DNA from: Acidovorax sp. 107
GTDB taxonomy: Bacteria; Pseudomonadota; Gammaproteobacteria; Burkholderiales; Burkholderiaceae_C
Direction of reading: 5' to 3'
Assembly: GCF_003058055.1 (NCBI RefSeq)
Contig: NZ_QBTZ01000001.1
Coordinates: 3,180,001-3,244,000, forward strand
DNA: 64,000 nucleotides
Both the position numbers and the translations under genes were made by a program. The notes beneath the pieces were generated by a model. The model had not been told where the DNA came from. It worked only from the letters and a program-made list of their open reading frames with translations, and searched no databases. Positions within the stretch are counted from its first letter, which is position 1, and each line of letters begins with the position of its first letter. This document shows positions 9,379-20,075 of the stretch, one piece after another.

Positions 9379-9513
9379 TTAGACGGCCAGGCGCTTGCGG
9401 CCCTTGGCGCGGCGTGCGTTGATAACGGCACGGCCGCCGCGGGTCTTCATGCGGACGAGGAAACCGTGGGTGCGCGCGCGGCGCGTCTTGGAGGGCTGGT
9501 AAGTACGTTTCAT
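9379..9513 (-). CDS. rpmH: 50S ribosomal protein L34
   Basis: A 44-residue, strongly basic protein with the canonical start [18 protein letters not shown] and end [11 protein letters not shown]. It is a structural component of the large ribosomal subunit. A ribosome-binding site (AAGGAA) lies just upstream of the ATG on the minus strand. It heads the rnpA-yidD-yidC block and is divergent from dnaA across the origin spacer. Confidence 0.98.
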   Translation of the reverse strand: MKRTYQPSKTRRARTHGFLVRMKTRGGRAVINARRAKGRKRLAV

Positions 9514-9943
9514 GGTGCTATTCCTTGAGGTTCAGTTCCGGACTGCTGCTCTTGAACCCCCTGCAATCTGCACAGCCACGCCGCAAAAACGGCGCCTTGG
9601 CGGCAGACCCACGGGGCAGAAATAACGGCGCGCCGGGTCAAATCACCCTGAACACATTCAGGGAAACCCAAAATTATCGCAGGCTTGTGGCTGGCTGGCA
9701 ATGCCTTTCGGTGAGCGGGCCTTTATCAGCGAGCACTGGAACCCCGGGCGCTGCCCTCGATGGGCCTCTGTGTACAAGAGGGCGTCACGCAGCAGCGTGC
9801 GGCTCCGCGACCGTTTCTGCCCTCCATGGCAACCCCGGATTCCCCCGGACGACAGCCGCCATCAAATTGTGGATAACTCCTTGACAAGCTACAATCCACC
9901 GCCTCACCCCGTTCCTCCTATCCACAATAAGAATTCCCCAGAA
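9514..9943. other. Probable replication origin region (oriC), rpmH-dnaA spacer
   Basis: A 430-base gene-free stretch between rpmH and dnaA, the usual place for oriC in this group. It holds one perfect DnaA box (TTATCCACA read on the minus strand, 9868-9876), a one-mismatch box CTATCCACA at 9918-9926 and a two-mismatch candidate at 9769-9777. A short perfect hairpin with 7-bp arms lies at 9646-9663, beside a more A+T-rich patch (about 9651-9680). Few strong boxes are visible, so the full origin could extend elsewhere. The assignment rests on position and boxes, not on a skew calculation. Confidence 0.65.
9867..9895 (+). promoter_or_regulatory. Candidate dnaA promoter overlapping a DnaA box
   Basis: TACAAT at 9890-9895 is a good -10 hexamer. 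Exactly 17 bases upstream lies TTGTGG (9867-9872, three of six matches to the -35 consensus), which is itself part of the perfect DnaA box at 9868-9876. DnaA bound here would occlude RNA polymerase, as in the autoregulation known for dnaA in other bacteria. This is a reading of the sequence only. Confidence 0.45.
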
Positions 9944-11368
9944 ATGACCGAGGAACCCACCCGCAGCTCCCCCAATTCGCCCGGCTCAGATGCCGGTCAG
10001 GGCCTGTGGCAAGCCTGCGTTGAGCAACTGGCACAAGACCTGCCAGAACAACAATTCAACACCTGGATCAAGCCCCTGGTGGCCCAGGTGGCCGAAGACT
10101 TCTCCAAAGTCACGCTGCTCGTGGGCAACCGCTTCAAGCTCGACTGGATCCGCGCTCAATACGCGGGCCGCATTGCCGCGCTGCTTGAAGGCCTGTATGG
10201 CCAACCAGTCACGCTGGAGTTAGCGCTCGCTCAGCGGGAATCTGTTGCCCGCACTTATGTGCGCCCCACGTCGCAGGAGCCCGCCAGCTCCGCAGCGCCC
10301 GCCGAATCCCCTTCCAGCAGCAACGATGAAGCCACGGCGGGTGCGTTCCGCAACCGCCTCAACGCCGCCCTCACGTTCGAGACCCTGGTGGAGGGCACAG
10401 CCAACCGCATGGCGCGCTCGGCGGCCATGCACGTGGCGGGCATGCCTGGCCACCTGTACAACCCGTTGTTCATCTATGGCGGCGTGGGCCTGGGCAAGAC
10501 CCACTTGGTGCACGCTGTGGGCAACCGCCTGCTGCAGGACAAGCCCGACGCCAAAGTTCTCTACATCCATGCCGAACAGTTCGTGTCGGATGTGGTTAAG
10601 GCCTACCAGCGCCGCACCTTCGACGAGTTCAAGGAGCGCTACCACTCGCTCGACCTGCTGCTCATCGACGATGTGCAGTTCTTCGCCAACAAGGACCGCA
10701 CGCAGGAAGAATTCTTCAACGCGTTTGAAGCCCTGCTGGCCAAGAAGTCGCACATCGTGATGACGTCGGACACGTATCCGAAGGGTCTGGCCAACATCCA
10801 CGAGCGGCTGGTCTCGCGCTTCGATTCCGGCCTGACAGTGGCCATCGAGCCGCCCGAGCTGGAAATGCGCGTGGCCATCCTGATCAACAAGGCGCGCGTG
10901 GAGGGCACCGAGATGCCCGAGGAAGTCGCCTTCTTCGTGGCCAAGAACGTGCGCTCCAACGTGCGCGAGCTAGAAGGCGCGCTGCGCAAGATCCTGGCGT
11001 ACTCGCGCTTCAACCAGAAAGAGATTTCGATCCAGCTAGCCCGCGAGGCGCTGCGCGACCTGCTGTCCATCCAGAACCGGCAGATCAGTGTGGAAAACAT
11101 TCAGAAGACGGTGGCCGACTATTACAAGATCAAGGTCGCCGACATGTACAGCAAGAAGCGCCCAGCCAGCATTGCCCGCCCGCGCCAGATTGCGATGTAC
11201 CTGGCCAAGGAGCTGACGCAAAAGAGCCTTCCCGAGATCGGAGAATTGTTTGGCGGACGCGACCACACGACCGTGCTGCATGCCGTGCGAAAGATTTCGG
11301 GCGAGCGCCAACAGCTGACTGAGCTGAACCAGCAGTTGCACGTGCTGGAGCAGACGCTGAAAGGCTGA
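9944..11368 (+). CDS. dnaA: Chromosomal replication initiator protein DnaA
   Basis: AAA+ ATPase that binds DnaA boxes at the origin and melts the DNA. The 474-residue product has domain I (about 18-90, with the WIKPL stretch), a variable Ser/Ala-rich linker (about 105-135), the ATPase domain with Walker A GGVGLGKT at 179-186 and Walker [10 protein letters not shown] at 238-246, and a C-terminal DNA-binding domain with [15 protein letters not shown]. The ATG at 9944 is chosen because the homologous N-terminus begins here; the longer open frame upstream would run through the origin spacer. dnaN follows 167 bases downstream. Confidence 0.98.
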   Translation: MTEEPTRSSPNSPGSDAGQGLWQACVEQLAQDLPEQQFNTWIKPLVAQVAEDFSKVTLLVGNRFKLDWIRAQYAGRIAALLEGLYGQPVTLELALAQRESVARTYVRPTSQEPASSAAPAESPSSSNDEATAGAFRNRLNAALTFETLVEGTANRMARSAAMHVAGMPGHLYNPLFIYGGVGLGKTHLVHAVGNRLLQDKPDAKVLYIHAEQFVSDVVKAYQRRTFDEFKERYHSLDLLLIDDVQFFANKDRTQEEFFNAFEALLAKKSHIVMTSDTYPKGLANIHERLVSRFDSGLTVAIEPPELEMRVAILINKARVEGTEMPEEVAFFVAKNVRSNVRELEGALRKILAYSRFNQKEISIQLAREALRDLLSIQNRQISVENIQKTVADYYKIKVADMYSKKRPASIARPRQIAMYLAKELTQKSLPEIGELFGGRDHTTVLHAVRKISGERQQLTELNQQLHVLEQTLKG

Positions 11369-11535
11369 TGCCCCATGCGCTCCATGAGGCTGGTATCTGT
11401 AAGAACTTGTTCATTGCGCCTCCAAGAAGGCGAACAGCCGCTTACAGGGCAAAATGACGGATTGGGCAGCAGGGGGGGCACCACCCGTGCCGCTGCCGAC
11501 GCACCGGTTTAGAAAATCCACAAGAGGTTGATGAC

Positions 11536-12654
11536 ATGATCGTCCTGAAGGCAACACAAGACAAGGTTCTCGCGGTACTGCAGTCCGTGGCTGGCATCGT
11601 GGAGCGCCGCCACACGCTGCCCATCCTGGCCAATGTGCTGATCCGCAAGACAGGCAATGCCCTGCAGCTGACGACCAGCGACCTCGAAATCCAGATCCGC
11701 ACCACGGCCGAACTGGGCGGCGACACCGGCGACTTCACCACCACCGTGGGCGCGCGCAAGCTCATCGACATCCTGCGCACCATGCCCGGTGACCAGACCG
11801 TGAGCCTCGAATCCGCCCAGTCCAAGCTCATCCTCAAGGGTGGCAAGAGCCGCTTCACACTGCAGAGCCTGCCCGCCGAAGACTTCCCGCTGGTGCAAGA
11901 GTCTGCAGCCTTCGGCCCCGTGTTCGCCGTGCCACAAAAAACGCTCAAGGACTTGCTGGGCCAGGTGTCGTTTGCGATGGCCGTGCAAGACATCCGCTAC
12001 TACCTGAACGGCATCCTGTTCGTGGCCGAGGGCAAGACACTGAGCCTGGTCGCCACCGACGGCCACCGCCTGGCCTTTGCCAGCGCCACGCTGGATGTGG
12101 AAGTGCCCAAGCAGGAAGTCATCCTGCCGCGCAAGACCGTGATCGAGTTGCAGCGCCTGCTGTCTGATGCCGGTGGCGAGAACCAGCCCCACATCGAGAT
12201 GCAGTTCGCCAACAACCAGGCCAAGTTCACCTTTGGCGGCATGGAGTTCGTCACCAAGCTGGTCGAAGGCAAGTTCCCTGACTACAACCGCGTCATCCCC
12301 AAGAACCACCACAACAGCGTGACCCTGGGCCGCGCCCCCCTGCTGGCCAGCCTGCAGCGCACGGCCATCATGACCAGCGACAAGTTCAAGGGCGTGCGCC
12401 TGAACCTGGAGCCCGGCACCCTGCGGGTGGCGTCCAACAACGCCGAGCAGGAAGAAGCCGTGGACGAGCTCGACATCGACTACGGTGGCGACACCATCGA
12501 GATCGGCTTCAACGTGACCTACCTCATCGACGCCCTGGCCAACATGGGCCAGGACATGGTGAAGGTGGAATTGTCGGACGGCAACAGCTCTGCGCTGCTG
12601 ACCATCCCCGAGAACGACAGCTTCAAGTACGTCGTGATGCCCATGCGCATCTGA
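11536..12654 (+). CDS. dnaN: DNA polymerase III sliding clamp (beta subunit)
   Basis: The ring-shaped processivity clamp of the replicase. The 372-residue protein begins MIVLKATQDKVLAVLQSVAGIVERRHTLPIL and ends with the C-terminal YVVMPMRI, both typical of the family. Three clamp domains of about 120 residues follow one another with no obvious gaps. It lies between dnaA and gyrB, as in most bacteria. Confidence 0.98.
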   Translation: MIVLKATQDKVLAVLQSVAGIVERRHTLPILANVLIRKTGNALQLTTSDLEIQIRTTAELGGDTGDFTTTVGARKLIDILRTMPGDQTVSLESAQSKLILKGGKSRFTLQSLPAEDFPLVQESAAFGPVFAVPQKTLKDLLGQVSFAMAVQDIRYYLNGILFVAEGKTLSLVATDGHRLAFASATLDVEVPKQEVILPRKTVIELQRLLSDAGGENQPHIEMQFANNQAKFTFGGMEFVTKLVEGKFPDYNRVIPKNHHNSVTLGRAPLLASLQRTAIMTSDKFKGVRLNLEPGTLRVASNNAEQEEAVDELDIDYGGDTIEIGFNVTYLIDALANMGQDMVKVELSDGNSSALLTIPENDSFKYVVMPMRI

Positions 12655-12711
12655 GGCAGCGTGACGCCAGCCCTGTCCCACAGTCGCCTTAACGTACTGT
12701 AAACGCTACTG

Positions 12712-12755
12712 TATTGATAGCTGCAAGCGCATATTCAATATGCGCTTGCGCCCAA
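12712..12755 (+). repeat. Dispersed Comamonadaceae-type repeat, copy upstream of gyrB
   Basis: Contains ATTGATAGCTGC followed by a perfect inverted repeat: 13-base arms GCAAGCGCATATT (12723-12735) and AATATGCGCTTGC (12737-12749) with a one-base centre. It shares the 12-base word and the GCGCTTGCG word with the copy at 54072-54112. It lies in the dnaN-gyrB spacer and would form a hairpin in any transcript entering gyrB. Function unknown. Confidence 0.8.
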
Positions 12756-12767
12756 TTTGACCATTGA

Positions 12768-15425
<2,658 letters not shown>

Positions 15426-15454
15426 GCCAGCCAAGTTGTAGTGAATTAATGAAC

Positions 15455-15480
15455 AACGCCCGGCCTGCCGGGCGTTTTTA
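15455..15480 (+). terminator. Rho-independent terminator after gyrB
   Basis: A 9-bp perfect stem (AACGCCCGG / CCGGGCGTT, arms 15455-15463 and 15468-15476) with loop CCTG and five T at 15475-15479. It lies 30 bases after the gyrB stop and closes the dnaA-dnaN-gyrB unit. Confidence 0.92.
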
Positions 15481-15491
15481 CAAGCTTGCCT

Positions 15492-15854
15492 ATGTCTGAA
15501 GTCGCCGCCACCACGCTGCAACAACTTGCCTTGCGCCTGCAGGACTTCGCGCAGCAGCGCGACTGGAGCCAGTTCCATTCACCCAAAAATTTGGCGTCTG
15601 CCCTGATCGTGGAGGCCGGCGAGCTGCTGGAGCACTTTCAGTGGCTCACTGAGGAGCAAAGCCGCAACCTGCCAGCGGACAAGAAGCAGGCCATCGCGCA
15701 CGAGATGGCGGACGTTCTGCTGTATTTGGTGCAGATAGCTACGGCGCTGGACGTGAATCTGATCGAGGCTGCGAATGCAAAGGTGGCAATCAATGAGCAG
15801 AAATACCCTGCGGATCAAGCCAGAGGCAACAGTCGGAAGTACGACGAGCTGTAG
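15492..15854 (+). CDS. MazG-like nucleotide pyrophosphohydrolase
   Basis: A 120-residue all-helical protein of the MazG/dUTPase superfamily, closest in pattern to the stand-alone RS21-C6 / DCTPP1 type that hydrolyses (d)NTPs to NMP and pyrophosphate. The metal-binding signature EAGELLEHF (about 40-48) and the second acidic pair EMADVLLYL (about 76-84) are intact. The ATG at 15492 is preferred over a TTG two codons upstream. It begins only 12 bases after the gyrB terminator. The nuclease-helicase gene follows by 95 bases in the same direction. The context suggests that it may serve an accessory system, but MazG proteins also act in housekeeping, so its membership of the cassette is inference. 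Confidence 0.88.
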   Translation: MSEVAATTLQQLALRLQDFAQQRDWSQFHSPKNLASALIVEAGELLEHFQWLTEEQSRNLPADKKQAIAHEMADVLLYLVQIATALDVNLIEAANAKVAINEQKYPADQARGNSRKYDEL

Positions 15855-15949
15855 CAACTAACCTCTGTGCACCACAATACCTTTGCCTATAGTGTTTGCA
15901 GCAATACGACGAAGGCCAGTGGATCAAAGTACAGGGGAGTGCATCGCGG

Positions 15950-18376
15950 GTGATCATCTACCAAGCCAACAAGCGCGAATTTCTGCAGCACGCTTTTGCG
16001 GACAACATCGAAGACGTTGTCTCCAAGCACTACAAACACGCTACTGGCCAAAGCGTTGGCCCCGCCGAGCTGCGGTCTTGGACCAATTCGCTATCGCACA
16101 TGGCGAAGGTGCTCTACGACGACGAGATTCCCGACGATGCAGGCGTGGCTATTGAGTACCAAGTGCCGCAGACGTCCAAGCGCATCGACTTCCTGATCAC
16201 CGGCCTGGACGAGCAGCGCCAGCCCAAGGTGGTCATTGTCGAACTCAAGCAATGGTCTGAAGCGCGAGTGAGCGAGAAGGACGGGATTATCTGGGCGCGG
16301 CGAGGGGGACGGGCCGGCGAGAGCGAAGGCGCGCATCCCTCGTACCAGGCCTGGTCGTATGCGGCGCTGCTCAACGACTTCAACACCGCCGTGCTGGATG
16401 ACGGGATGGTGCTGCAGCCCTGCGCCTACCTGCACAACTATCCACAGCGCGACGGGGTGATCGACCACCCAAAATACACGCCCCACATCGACAAGGCACC
16501 CCTCTTCCTCAAACCCGAGAGGGATCGGCTGCAGGCCTTTATCCGGCAGCATGTGCGACATGGAGACTGCAAGAACCTGCTGTACCGCATCGAGCATGGC
16601 CGTATTCAACCCTCGAAGATGCTGGCAGATGCCGTAGTCGGCCTTCTGCAGGGCAAGAACGAATTCGTGCTGATCGATGACCAGAAACTGGTCTATGAGA
16701 GCGTGCTGGAGGCAGAGGCGAAGGCTGTCAATGGACCAAAGCAGGTCGTCATCGTGCAGGGCGGCCCTGGCACCGGCAAATCGGTGGTTGCAATTAACCT
16801 TTTGGCTGCGCTAATCGGAAAAGGGCGGAATGCCCGCTATGTGTCGAAGAACGCCGCGCCACGCGCCGTGTTCGAAGCAAAGCTAACAGGTACGTTCAAG
16901 AAGACCCGCATCAGCAACCTGTTCAGCGGCTCCGGTGGATTCACCGACCCTGCTGCAGACAGCTTCGATGCGCTGATCGTGGACGAGGCACATCGGCTCA
17001 ACGAAAAGTCCGGCTTGTATGGCAACCTGGGGGAAAACCAGGTCAAGGAGATCATCACTTCGGCACGGTGCTGCGTGTTCTTAGTGGATGACGACCAACG
17101 GGTCACTATCGCGGATATTGGGCACACCGGCGAGCTACGCAAGTGGGCCGCTGCGTTGGGTGCGCAAGTGACCGAACTGAATCTGGCCTCGCAGTTCCGT
17201 TGTAGTGGTTCTGATGGCTACGTGGCCTGGCTAGACGACACCCTTGCCATCCGTTCCACAGCCAACCAGACGCTCGACACAACTGAATACGACTTTCGGG
17301 TGGTCGACAGCCCAACCGAGTTGCATGAGCTGATCGAAAAGAAGAACCAGGTTGCCAACAAGGCGCGGGTGGTGGCAGGCTACTGCTGGGGATGGCCCAG
17401 CAAAACGGATTCGCAGGCGTACGACATCGACATACCGGAGTACGGCTACCAGCGGCGCTGGAATCTCAGCCAAGACGGTAGCCTCTGGATTGTGACGCCC
17501 GGCTCAGTAGAGCAAGTGGGCTGCATCCACACCTGCCAGGGGCTGGAGCTTGACTATGTCGGCGTGATCATCGGCCCGGACCTTGTGTACAGGGAGGGTC
17601 AGATCCGGCCCGATGCTAACGGCCGCGCCCGATCTGACAAATCTATTAAGGGTTTGAAAAGCCTAGTGAAGAAGAACCCCGTCGCTGCCCAGGAGATGGC
17701 AGACCGCATCATCAAGAACACCTACCGCACACTGATGACGCGCGGAATGCGCGGATGCTTTGTGTACTGCACAGATCGCCTTTTGGCAGAGTACCTGCGA
17801 TCGCGCTTGAGAGGCGTCGTCATGGAGCAACCTGTTGAGCACGTTGACAGGGGCATAGCTGCGAAAGCACCAGCAAGCAACGTTATCCCACTGCGGGTGG
17901 TGAGCGCCGCCGAACGAGCTGCCGGAAAGAATGCAGCCCCACTGATCGACCTGCGATTTGCAGCTGGTTCCTTCTCTGAATCGCAGTCGTTTGAAGAAGG
18001 CGCGCAACAGTGGATAGAACTACCGGACTGGATTCCATATCAGCCCGGCTTTTTTGTAGCCCAAGTGGTGGGCGAGTCCATGAACAGGCGGATACCCAAC
18101 GGCTCTTGGTGCCTCTTCCGTGCGGCACCAGGGGGTACTCGCAACGGCAAGGTTGTGGTGGTTCAGCATCGCAGCATTGATGATCCGGAAACTGGCGGCA
18201 GCTACACCATCAAACGATATTCAAGTGAGAAGATCATGGAAGCAGATGGAACGTGGCGCCATACGCGCATAGAGCTGTGGCCAGAGACGGACAGCCCGGG
18301 ATTTGAAGCTATCGTGCTGGAAGTTGGCGAAGACGAGGAGTTTGCTGTAGTCGCAGAAATGTTGACGGTGCTCTAA
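15950..18376 (+). CDS. Nuclease-helicase (DUF2075) with C-terminal S24 peptidase domain
   Basis: An 808-residue multidomain protein. The GTG at 15950 is chosen because DUF2075 proteins start at (M)IIYQANKREFL and AGGGGAG sits 11 bases upstream; a TTG at 15896 is the alternative. The N-terminus holds a PD-(D/E)xK-like nuclease core (RIDFLI with Asp80, then VELK with Glu98 and Lys100). The centre is a superfamily 1-like helicase: Walker A GGPGTGKS 271-278, DEAH 345-348, QFRC near 415, HTCQGLELDYV near 527, and RTLMTRGMRGCFVYC as motif VI. The last 100 residues match an S24/LexA-type peptidase fold with GESMN (Ser710) and TIKRY (Lys755), the Ser-Lys dyad. More A/T-ending codons than the flanking core genes suggest transfer. 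Function is unproven; defence is the likeliest role. Confidence 0.85.
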   Translation: MIIYQANKREFLQHAFADNIEDVVSKHYKHATGQSVGPAELRSWTNSLSHMAKVLYDDEIPDDAGVAIEYQVPQTSKRIDFLITGLDEQRQPKVVIVELKQWSEARVSEKDGIIWARRGGRAGESEGAHPSYQAWSYAALLNDFNTAVLDDGMVLQPCAYLHNYPQRDGVIDHPKYTPHIDKAPLFLKPERDRLQAFIRQHVRHGDCKNLLYRIEHGRIQPSKMLADAVVGLLQGKNEFVLIDDQKLVYESVLEAEAKAVNGPKQVVIVQGGPGTGKSVVAINLLAALIGKGRNARYVSKNAAPRAVFEAKLTGTFKKTRISNLFSGSGGFTDPAADSFDALIVDEAHRLNEKSGLYGNLGENQVKEIITSARCCVFLVDDDQRVTIADIGHTGELRKWAAALGAQVTELNLASQFRCSGSDGYVAWLDDTLAIRSTANQTLDTTEYDFRVVDSPTELHELIEKKNQVANKARVVAGYCWGWPSKTDSQAYDIDIPEYGYQRRWNLSQDGSLWIVTPGSVEQVGCIHTCQGLELDYVGVIIGPDLVYREGQIRPDANGRARSDKSIKGLKSLVKKNPVAAQEMADRIIKNTYRTLMTRGMRGCFVYCTDRLLAEYLRSRLRGVVMEQPVEHVDRGIAAKAPASNVIPLRVVSAAERAAGKNAAPLIDLRFAAGSFSESQSFEEGAQQWIELPDWIPYQPGFFVAQVVGESMNRRIPNGSWCLFRAAPGGTRNGKVVVVQHRSIDDPETGGSYTIKRYSSEKIMEADGTWRHTRIELWPETDSPGFEAIVLEVGEDEEFAVVAEMLTVL

Positions 18377-18382
18377 TAACGC

Positions 18383-18405
18383 GGCACTCCGCCATCAGGA
18401 GTGCC
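18383..18405 (+). other. Intercistronic hairpin before the DUF3883 gene
   Basis: Perfect 8-bp arms GGCACTCC (18383-18390) and GGAGTGCC (18398-18405) with a 7-base loop. No T-run follows, so it is not a typical terminator. A strong ribosome-binding site (AAGGAGGAGGGG) follows directly, before the ATG at 18426. It could stabilise the transcript or tune expression of the second gene. Confidence 0.6.
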
Positions 18406-18425
18406 AATGAGAGAAGGAGGAGGGG

Positions 18426-19259
18426 ATGGATTGGTCGAGGGAAGAAGTTGAGGCCATCGTCGCAGACTACCTCCACATGTTGACGTTGGAGCTCGCCGGC
18501 CAAAGCTACAGCAAGACAGCGCACCGCCGCGCACTTCAGTCCAAACTCAACAGCCGCTCCGATGGATCGATAGAGTTCAAACACGGCAATATCAGCGCGG
18601 CCATGCTCGCGCTGGGGTTTCCATACATTCGGGGCTATCAACCACGTTCAAACTTCCAAGCACTCTTGCTCACTGTGCTTGAAGAGCAAGTAGGAACAAG
18701 GCCAGCGCTTGACCAAGCGGCGATGGTTGCGGTTCAGCAGCCTGCCATCGCTCCGCTGCAGTCAGATTTCTCGCAGGTGAAAGCGCCGGCGCCGATCAGA
18801 CAACACCGAACCGCTGAGGCGCAAACACCACTGAGTTTCGCGGGAGTCAAAAGGGACTATCTGGAACGGGAAGCACGGAACCAATCGCTTGGTTTGGCGG
18901 GAGAGGAGTTTGTCCTCCAGTATGAACACTGGCGACTCAACCAGTTGGGCCAACCAAAACTTGCAAACCGCGTGGAACACGTCTCTCGCACCAAAGGAGA
19001 TGGACTAGGGTTTGATGTGCTGTCATACGAAACTGATGGTCGTGAGCGATTCGTGGAGGTGAAGACCACGACTTTTGGGAAAGACACGCCGTTCTTTGTG
19101 TCGAGGGGCGAACTCAAACTGTCAACTCAGGCCAAAGACCAGTTCCACCTGTATCGCCTCTTTGAATTCAGAAAAACACCCCGCTTGTTTGCTTTGGTGG
19201 GAGCGCTTGAACAACACTGTTCATTGGACGCGATCACCTACCGCGCAAGCTTCAACTGA
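18426..19259 (+). CDS. DUF3883 domain protein, probable nucleic-acid-associated defence protein
   Basis: A 277-residue protein. Residues 1-85 (DWSREEVEAIVADYLHMLTL and SIEFKHGNISAAMLALGFPYI) form a domain that I also associate with HNH and other nuclease-type proteins of restriction loci. After a variable linker (90-135), residues 150-265 form a DUF3883 module that resembles a PD-(D/E)xK fold: Glu160, GFDVLSY with Asp197, and FVEVKTT with Glu211 and Lys213, then FFVSRGEL. A strong ribosome-binding site precedes the ATG, 49 bases after the helicase stop, so the two genes are probably co-transcribed. DUF3883 modules are common in defence islands. Nuclease activity is inferred, not shown. Confidence 0.8.
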   Translation: MDWSREEVEAIVADYLHMLTLELAGQSYSKTAHRRALQSKLNSRSDGSIEFKHGNISAAMLALGFPYIRGYQPRSNFQALLLTVLEEQVGTRPALDQAAMVAVQQPAIAPLQSDFSQVKAPAPIRQHRTAEAQTPLSFAGVKRDYLEREARNQSLGLAGEEFVLQYEHWRLNQLGQPKLANRVEHVSRTKGDGLGFDVLSYETDGRERFVEVKTTTFGKDTPFFVSRGELKLSTQAKDQFHLYRLFEFRKTPRLFALVGALEQHCSLDAITYRASFN

Positions 19260-19262
19260 AAT

Positions 19263-19442
19263 CAGTTCGCCCTGCACATCGACATCACCTCTGACGACGA
19301 CGCCGACGATGCTTCCCCCGGCTGGTACGCCGTCGCCGCCCGCCTGGACCAGCTCTAGCCCAACCATGAGCCCACGCACTTTGGCACGCTGATCTCGCAC
19401 ATGCTGGGCGGGCCAGACCCAATGAACGACATCAGCACGTAA
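19263..19442 (+). pseudogene. Truncated gene relic at the cassette boundary
   Basis: The frame starting directly after the DUF3883 stop reads QFALHIDITSDDDADDASPG, then WYAVAARLDQL, an in-frame TAG at 19356, and then PNHEPTHFGTLISHMLGG and PMNDIST before a TAA at 19440. It has no plausible start codon and one internal stop, yet reads like coding sequence throughout. I take it for the 3' end of a gene whose 5' part was lost, perhaps when the upstream cassette arrived. The original product is not recognised. The following 142 bases up to the YkgJ gene hold nothing else I can name. Confidence 0.6.
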
Positions 19443-19584
19443 CGGCGCACAGACCCAGTGCCGCGAGCGAACAATGCGGCGAGGGCTGACATTCACTGGA
19501 GGGGGGACTGCCAACGGGGGTCCGCGTGGTGCGATTGGCACGTTGGCGCGGCCTCAGAGTTCGGCCCAGGCACAATCCCACCCC

Positions 19585-19998
19585 ATGCGCTCCCCCATCG
19601 CCATCGTTGACGTAGACCGCCTGGACACCTGGACCCGCTACCGCGCAGGCCTGTGCGACACCTGCGCGGCCAACTGCTGCACGATGCCGCTGGAAGTGCA
19701 ACTGTCGGACCTGGTGCGGCTCGAACTGGTGGACCCGTTCGAGGCTGAGCATGAAGAGATTCGCCACATTGCCAAGCGGCTGCAGAAGGCGCGGCTGATT
19801 GACCACTTCAACCACAAGAACGCGATCTTCACGATGGCGCGGCGGGCGAGTGGGGACTGCAACTTTCTCGACCCCAAGACCCGACTGTGCACGGTGTATG
19901 ACAAGCGGCCCGAGACCTGTCGCCTGCACCCGCAGAAGAAGAGCCCCAAGCCGGGCTACTGCGCCTATGGGGCGCGGGATTTGCAGCGGCGGGGCTGA
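19585..19998 (+). CDS. YkgJ family cysteine-cluster protein
   Basis: A 137-residue cytoplasmic protein of the YkgJ (UPF0153) family, whose members carry a zinc- or iron-binding cysteine cluster of unknown function. Visible cysteines lie in CDTCAANCC near the start, DCNFLD, LCTVYDKRPETCRLHP and GYCAYG. The ATG at 19585 is chosen because the family starts shortly before the first Cys motif; the frame is open for 37 more codons upstream without homology. No operon partner: the next gene is convergent. Confidence 0.88.
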   Translation: MRSPIAIVDVDRLDTWTRYRAGLCDTCAANCCTMPLEVQLSDLVRLELVDPFEAEHEEIRHIAKRLQKARLIDHFNHKNAIFTMARRASGDCNFLDPKTRLCTVYDKRPETCRLHPQKKSPKPGYCAYGARDLQRRG

Positions 19999-20075
19999 CT
20001 ACAGACAAGCGCTGAGGTGGTTCACATCTCTCATCTGCGCAAGCCTACCGCCGTCAGCAACTGCGCCACCTGCGC

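Noticed and set aside
9646..9663. Short hairpin in the origin spacer as a terminator for rpmH or dnaA
   Set aside because: It lies upstream of both genes and has no T-run; more likely part of the origin structure.
15733..15760. AGATAGCTACGGCGCTG within the MazG gene as another copy of the dispersed repeat
   Set aside because: Only seven to eight bases match and the encoded residues (LVQIATALDV) are ordinary for the family.
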